In this document: piece by piece, positions 15,681 to 24,600 of the stretch
Layout: each line of letters opens with the position of its first letter
Numbering within the stretch: the stretch's first letter is position 1
IMG/VR virus record: IMGVR_UViG_3300020430_000079
Span: 1 to 26,563 of that record
Length of the DNA stretch: 26,563 nucleotides
Strand: one strand, 5' to 3'
From: a virus
Translations under genes and position numbers: made by a program
Notes under the pieces: model-generated
What the model saw: only the letters and a program-made list of their open reading frames with translations
Told to the model about the DNA's origin: nothing
The model's database searches: none

Positions 15681-18600
15681 TCAAAGTCCAAATACTCTAA
15701 TTGCACCTGAAGATCTTAGTCCTCTGAGTGATGCAGGAGTGAAGTTCTTTCTTTGGATAGTTGGGAATGTATCTAATCCAGAATTAACAGTAAGTCCAGT
15801 TACAGCGATAGATACTGGGTTAGAACCTCTAGAAAGATTATATAGTCTACCCCAAGTAATTCTTCCAAGCACGGTGCTTATACCTGCTTGTGCAGGATCA
15901 AAATTACCTGTTATTCCTGCACCCACTCCAGTGATTTGACCATTTTGTATATTGCAAACAATTTGACCATTTTCTGCACCATCTGTTGTCACTGAGTGTA
16001 CTTTGTAGATATTATCTAAGAAAGTGCTTCCAATTCCCACTATAGATGAATTGTGTGTATCAACTGAGGTAATTCCATTACCTACTTTTGTATCTGTTAT
16101 GAATACGGGATATCCCTGTAGTAATGTAGATGCTGGTTTATCTGCATGGAAGAAGAATTTAAGTGCAGATTGTGTACCAACTGTGGTTGTGCTGATACCT
16201 GTAATAATTCCAGTAAATCCTTCTACATCATCAATACTAGTAATTTTTTCAAATTTAAATGGTGGTAATTCAATAATAACATTGGGTGGATTAGTGAATG
16301 TATATCCAGCACCTGGATTTACAATAGTGGTTGATGTTATTTTACCGTTTGTGATAGTTGCGGTAGCAGTAGCAGTAGTTCCTAATCCAACAAATTTTTC
16401 AATACCTACAGGTGCTTCAATACCAATATTAACTGTACCTGTATATCCCGAACCTGCTTCAGTTATCGACAATCCACTTATAGTTCCAGCAATTGAAACT
16501 ATGGCAGTCGCAGCAGCTGCTACGTTGATTTCACCAGAAGTTACAAGAGCATCAACAGTATCAAAAGTAAGATTATAATCACCATCAGTTTCATTTGGAG
16601 TTGTTGCACTTAAATGTGTGCCTTTTTCGTAGAAAAATACTTCAGCATCATCTACAAATATACCATTTGCTCCACCTATTCCTGATGAATTTGTAAAATC
16701 ACCAATAATTTTTGCTGTTGGATAAATTTGTGGTTCTAATATTTCTCTTGACTTATCAACTTTTCTTCCGTTTATAACTAAATCAACTTTTTGTTTTGTC
16801 CATCTAACGGGTTTTTCATTTGTTTCATCAATACCAAGTTCAGTATAAAGTTCAGTTTCAATTAATTTAGCACTTAGAATATTATAATTTGTTCTTTCCT
16901 GTTGTTGTGATGTAGTTATACCAGTATTATCTTTAAAGACTCTTAATTCATCACCAATTTTAACGGATTCAAATACATCTGCTGTATCAACATCAACTCC
17001 ATCTTGACCTTTATAGAAGAATATATCAACGTGGTCATGGTCATTTAAATCTGGTGATGTTTCAGGTCTTGGAGGTTCAACTAACTCGAAAGTCGTACCA
17101 CCATTAAATATATAATTTTCGCCAGGTATTTGTAATACACCATTAATGAAAATTAAGAGAACAGAGTTTAAATCAATTAGTTGAGATCTAGAATCATTAG
17201 GATCTTTTTCAAAACTTAATAATTGTCCATTAAAGATTAATGGGAATCTACGTCTCGCACCATCTTGTAAATTTTTAATACTATCAATAAAATCTAATTC
17301 ACCAAACTGCCATGATGAAAAACTATCAGTAAATGTTTTAATTACTTCTAATTCAAATTCTTGTATTGGTTGTGATAAATGTGCTGCTGTTACTAACCCA
17401 ACTGGTTTGAATTTATCACCAACTTTAAATGAATGTCCTGGTCTTACTATACTAAATTTAGAAATTTCAAAACTAGTTGAACCTATACCAGTGGTTCTCG
17501 CAGCACCAACTTCAAGATCAAGTAATAAATTTTTACCTGTATCTGTTGTAGGACCTTGACCAACTCTTGATACACCAATCACAGGCATATTTTCATAATT
17601 TGGTTGAGGAACAATAATTTCAGGATTAACGTAACTAGTTCCAGCTGAAACAATATTAAATGAGAGTGTTCCACCAACACCTACGGTTGCTTCTACAACT
17701 GCACCATTACCTGCTCCACCTCCGACTCCAGCATTTAATGTAATTGTGTTAAGTGTAGTTGCACCTATACCAGTGACTATGCCAGCAATTGGATCTGAAT
17801 TTGGGAAACTAGTTTTTGAAACTGCTCTTGGGTAAGGATGGTCTGAGAAGAAGTTATCTTTTGAACACTTAAATACTAATCCACCAGTATCAATACCAAT
17901 TGTGTCGCTAGTTGTCAATCCATGATTTGGTATTGTAAGAACAAGAGTTCCTGTATGTGAAGTGTAAACTGCATTTGTTGCAGTAAATGCATTTGCTCCT
18001 GTTGCAGCAAAACTACCTTTTTTAATAGATCCAATCCCTGAACTTACAAATCTATGTTCATATGCCTGATCTGTTACACCTACTGCTACAGAACCACCAC
18101 GATATCCAGAACCAAATGTTAAATCCTCAAAGAACTCAAACGTATTACCTCCACCAGTGTAAACCCAATTTTGAGTTTGAACTCCTGCTTTAACTTCAAA
18201 TGTTCTATCAGATACAATACCAACTACGAATAAAGATCTATCATGATTTGCAAACAGTGTTGCTCCAACACCTGTTATATTAAAGTTTAAATTCTTTAAT
18301 TTAACCATATTTGGTCTTTCTAAACCAAATCCATGAACTATATCGGTAGTGACTGTAATAATTCCAGTTATGTTATCATACGCAGCAGTTTGAATACCAA
18401 GGTTAAATCCTGAAGAGGTTGCAATACCAACAACGCTTGTAATACCACCAGATGCATTTTTAAATGCCTTAACTTTTGCTCCTTGTAAAGGTGCATATCC
18501 AAGACCAGGTGTTGAACCTAATGAAACAATTAAACCACCTCTTGGAACCTGATTCTGATTAATATCAAATTCTGATACAATAAGATCTCCATTTGTTGAT

Positions 18601-21600
18601 GTAATACCTGTAAATTCTACAGTTGAAATTCCTGCAATTGGATCAGAACTAAACTCATAATTATTACCAGTATTATTGACAGTTTTAGGTGTTTGGAATA
18701 TTCCATTAATGAATAGAACACCATTTCCAACTCCCACACCCGCAGATGTATTAGCACCACCTACAGTTAAAGTATAAGTTTTTCCAATACCTGTAAAATT
18801 ATCTGACAAATCATCAAATAACATATTAGTTGTATAATCACTTCTAAGGAAAGTTCTACCACTAAACTTAGATCTTACAAATGGTAAATTTGTCTCATCT
18901 CTTCTTGACCTTGCATTACCTTTAGGTGGTTCAGCAAAAAATACTTTACTTTCAACTATATTGAATGAACCTCTATGAAGTTGAACTGAATCATTAGCAA
19001 CATGTGAGGTTGCTGCTATTCCTAATTGACCTCTACGAACCTTGACAACAGGTAACGTTGATATTCCGAGAGATACATCAGTTGCATCATTTATTGTGCC
19101 TTGTGGAGTGCTAGAGAAACCAACCTCAGTTACTAATACATATTCATCATTAATTTTTAAGAAATCTCTAGGTTGAATGGAACTAATACCACTTAATACA
19201 AATTGAGAAAGTCCGATACCAATATTACTATTATGAGTAAAACCATCAAATACACCTAACGAGAATGCTAAGTTGGTAAAATTAATTGGTGTTTGAACAA
19301 CACCATCTAATCCAATTATTGTTTTGGTTAGAGGTTTTGTCATGGATAATTTGTGAGCATTACCTCCACCATTACCAGTAAATGTAACTGCTGCTCCAGA
19401 ACTTACAAATTCGGGTCTTGTAAATAATTGGAATTGATTCTCATCTATGACTTTTACAAAAACTGTACTTGGTAGTTGGTCAGTTACAATACCTGCTATA
19501 TTTTGAGTGCTTCCTATAGACACCGCAGTTCCTGCAATACCTATGAATGTTGAGTCTGGTTTGTAAACTAATTCTTCATTTGTGTTAAAGAAGTGATTTG
19601 GAATTGTAAATATACCTGTGGTTTTTGCAAGACCTGTAGTATTTGAAGGGTTAAATGTTTTTGAATATATTGGAGTTCCATTATGTTTTAATTCAAAATC
19701 TTTTTTATTTGCTCTAAGACCAGATGCACCATCATAAGTTGATAAGAATATACTTTGATCGACAGTTCCATATGTCAATTTAGGTGGTTCATTATCAAAA
19801 TCACTTGAAGTATATAAAATTTGATTGAATGATTGTACTTCGATTAATGAATTAAACTCAGCATCAGGATAAAATCTTAAATTTATATCATTACCACTAA
19901 TCTCACCACCAAATGTTCCAATACCAGTTGTTGAACCAGCAGAAACAAAAGGATATTGAACAGTTAATATATCATCAGCGTCTCTTAACGCTATGATTTG
20001 ATGAACTGCTGATGTTTCTCCACATGATACTCTGACTATGGATTTAGCAGAACTATCAATATTTTTATTCAGTGTAGCGAATGTTATTGTGCTTGATGTT
20101 CCTGTAGCATATCCAGATTCGTATCTAGCACTTCTCTCTGTGCCTTCTGGTTGTCCTGCAACTAAGTATCTGAATGTGCTAATACCTGTTGTCGTTGTGC
20201 CTAATCCAACAATATTTGCTCTTACATCTAATGTGTTGACTCTATCATTCTCACACTGTAATTTAATTAAATTATTTTCAAATTTAGCTGTTATTATTCC
20301 TACAACACTATTACTTACACCTGGTTGAGTATCAACATAAGTTTCTGCAATCGTTGTATCAGTACCATCAAAATCAACAATAACCTCACTATAATTTACT
20401 TCCTTTGTTACAGAATCTTGTACAAAGATGCTTGCATGAAGTGAATTAAAATTAGTTTTTGGGTATTCAACAATTGTATTTGTTGTAATTCCAACTGTTG
20501 TACTACCAATACCAACATTTACACCTGTAAGATTAATATTACCAATAGCAGTAGTATTAATACCAATTAAATCTGTATTGAACTCAGTTTTAATTATTTT
20601 GATATCATGATCTTTTGTAAATGGTTCAGTGGGAGTAAATACTAGATTTTTAGTTCCACTATTCAAGATTTGAGTGCTATAATCTCCTAATTTAACAGAT
20701 GTGAAATTTTCTGTTTTATCAAATAGAAGAGCATTTTTTTCTGTTGTTAATATTACCAATTCATTAAATTGTACATCTGATGTATCAGGATCTACAATTT
20801 GTATTAAATATTTTGCAATATCAGTTTTTAATGGTTCGATGACTGTGCTATTAGATTCAAAACCATCACTTGAAAAAGTATCGCTAATATCATCATGCAA
20901 TAATACTCTATTAGTTTTACATCTTGTAAAATCAGTTAAATTACGAGTTTTAAATGTTAAAAATTTAGATTTTGTTTCATTTTCAAGAGTATCAAAATCT
21001 TTAACTACATCAAAATTATTAATAGCATCGACTCTTTGCTTATCATTCAATTCTAAAACATTTAATACATCTAAAACTATTAATTGATTTGAGTCTAATG
21101 ATGTTCCAATTCCAACATTTGTTTGTGATACAATCGCAGTATCTGCAAAATTTTTCAATCCAGAGGGATGAACTAAACTATTTACTGAGTTTACGAATTT
21201 ATCCCACTCAACTGTACTCTTTACTGAATATGATAGATTTTGATAATAATCATTATTAGGAGTAACTTGAACATCTTCATTTAATTTACCAATATTATCA
21301 AGCCAACCATATTCTTGCCTGTTTGAATAATTAGTATTAAATTGAGCCGCATTACCTATAATATTAGTAATTTGAGCTGCGACGTTAGTAACATCTCCTC
21401 TTATGATATCTCCTTTTTTGACTCTGAATTTACCATCAATTTTTATATAATCCTCTCTTATTTCAGTTACCTTTAAATCTGTTATGGTATTATCAACAAT
21501 AAGAGATTCATTTACTTCAAACACACCTCTAGTTTGAATTGGTTGAATGACTGGTAAATCTTTTCTATTGATTAATGAGGCATAACCTGATTGGAAAGTC

Positions 21601-24600
21601 TTAGCGACTCCAGCGTTTGTTGTAACTCCAGCAACACTGAATTCTAATATATTTTGCACTCCTACAATATAATCATCAACACTAAAGAAACTATAATTGT
21701 GATTTTCAGAGTTAAACCCTTCACCCTCTACAGTTGTGGTTGTAGATATGCCACCTTGTGTTGTTATACCACTTTCACCAACTCGTTGAATACCTTCAAC
21801 AAATATTTCATCTCCTTTTGCAAATGGTTGAACACTAAAATTATTAATTGGTGTTTCTAAGAAACAAGTAACAACTCCTGAATTACTAGTTTGTACTGAA
21901 TTAATACCTATGCCATTCGTATTATTAATCGCAACTATCTTATGTACAACAGAATCCAATCCACTTATATCTGCAATTACATCAACTTTAGATACAGTTT
22001 GATTAGGTGCTTTTGCTAATAAAGATTGAGAATCAACAACAGTATTAGATACTGGGTTAAATACGATTAATTTTGGTGGTGAGACATACTTATTACCACC
22101 ACTCAGTATTTCAACATTAGAAATAACATCTAAATTGTCTAAATTAAGAACTGGAGATACAAATGCTTCAGGACTAAGTGTTTTATCAGCAGAATATTCA
22201 TATCCAATATCAGCAATTCTAACCTTTTTAATTCTACCAATCGTTCTAGATGATGGAATAATATTTGCATTATTTCCACTTACACTTGATACAGTTCTAA
22301 ATTTAGGTAATTTCTTATAATTAAATCCAGAGGAAATAATATCAAGTTTTTTAATCGCTCCAATAACATCTTTTGATTGTGTTGAATATTCTAAGATATC
22401 ACACTGTTCTGGTGTATAAGAGGAAAATTCAGGAACTGTAGGTGAAACATCAAATGTATCATCACTAACATTTGAAATTTGATACTCACCATTATATTTA
22501 CTGTTAATAAATCTTATTTCTGAATAATTTGATACCTCTGTATCTGCAGTGCTTATAAATCCACCCTTAGTTAAACCATAGAATAATCTACCTGGCGTTG
22601 ATTCAGAGTAATTAATCTCAAGACTTGCACCAACTGGATCTGTGTTATTTGTTCCTATTCCAATAGTTCCAGCTGTCCCTACATTAAATGAGCTTGAATC
22701 TTGTGAACTAAAATATTCATTTGTTAAATTTTTATCATAGAATATTTTAAAATCAAATCCTGCTAATGAAGTATTTGATAAACCAAATTTTAATTTAGAG
22801 TTTCTAACTACATCTATTCTCGGATTAATTAAACCAATTGTTTGATTTCCACCAGTATTTGCTGTGATGGGTACAATCCTGACAGGATCTGAATTTAAAT
22901 CTATTATTGTTTTAACTAAGTTAAACTTAGAACTATTAATTTCGTATATAAAGTAAGAACCAGTTTCGATTCCTGTCGCACCACCATCATAAAATACTTT
23001 ATCACCAGTTTTAAAATTATGATCAGTGATTTCAATTTCATTAGTTCCAACATTAGAACTTGTAAATGACACTGGATTTACGATTAGTTTATCAAATTCA
23101 GAATTGTATATGACAGAAACTGGTGTGGTTGTTCCTATACCAACAGATATATTAGGTACAACATTTAATTTAACTATGTCATTATTTTTTAAATTATGTG
23201 TTGTTGTATTTGCTGCAGATACATTTGTTGAAACAGTTGTAACGACTTTATCAATATCACCAGTCAATTTTTCTTTCTGAGATTCAAAGAAGTATGAACC
23301 TGAATTTATACCTGAAACAGATCCCTTACTATAGAAGAATAGACCCTCACCAGTGCTACCTATTCCCACTCTCGTCGTAACTAATCCGATATTGTCAGGA
23401 CCTTTATTAATTACAAAAACTTCAGTGGAATTTTGACCTAATAGTGGTAATTTAAATTGTGTAACATTTGGTGTCGTTCCAACATCAAATCTTAATGCAC
23501 CTGCTCTTTTGTTTAAAATAAGTGCTTGACCTGTTTCAAATGGGTGATTAGGAATACGAATTGTTCTTGTTGGTATTGATACCATCTTTTTAATATTACC
23601 AACAACTGTCTCAACCTCTATTGCTCCTCCAGAAGTTGTTCCAACTCCAACCGACTGTGGTCCATTAAAATATACTATATCATCTGCTACTGAAACAAAT
23701 TTATTTGTTTTTACAGGAATCGATATCTCATTATTTAAAATATCCACATTTGAACCACGAGTATGTGCGATACCTATATTTCTTAATACTCTTACAACTC
23801 TTGTCTGATCAAAAATATCCAAAACTTTTAACATTTCAGTATCAGAAGTATTTCCTGAACCAACTCTTATTGAACCACCTATTGCTACTGTATTGGGTAT
23901 TTGTGATAAATGAACATCTTGTATTACTGCTCCAGATGATACAAGCATATCTTGCTCTAAGGATGTCCTATGAGTTGTAACACCAACTTTAAATGTACCA
24001 CCTAAATTTAAAATCGAACTACTAAACCCAGATATTGTAACATTATCCCCATTATTAACCTCAATAAATGGTAAATATTTTGCTATTACCTCATTTCCAG
24101 ATTTCCATTCAAATACTGCATTCTCAAATGTGGTTGTCGTTGTATCAATACGTGATACACCTAAACCTACAATTTCACTTACTTCTGCTCTAAAACCTGA
24201 ACCATTTGTATCTGTATCATCAAATATAGTAAAATCACCAACTTTATATCCCTCACCACCACTTAAAATTGTTAGTGAATCTACTGTTCCTGTATTTACA
24301 GATTCGATTTTTGTAAGTTGTCTTACATCTTCATAAGATTCAATAATAAAATCATTATCTGCACTTGGTTCATCAACTGCATAGGGGAAAGTATTCCTTC
24401 TTAGATTAGTATTATTAAAATCAAAGTTTTGATCTAATATTTGATTTTCACTAATAAATGGAGATCTATAAGTATTACCAATAAAGTAAGGATAAACACC
24501 CTCTAATCTATTAGTATTTGTTCCTAGTCCAACTGATGTAAAGTATGCATATATGCCATTTGGAAATTCAGGTGTTTTGCAGAATCTACCGTTGTGTAAA

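Noticed and set aside
16024-16578. Plus-strand ORF of 184 codons within the giant gene
   Set aside because: Pro/Val/Ile-rich shadow of Gly/Asp/Asn/Thr-rich coding sequence on the minus strand; no start signal or recognisable domain. The other plus-strand ORFs were rejected for the same reason.
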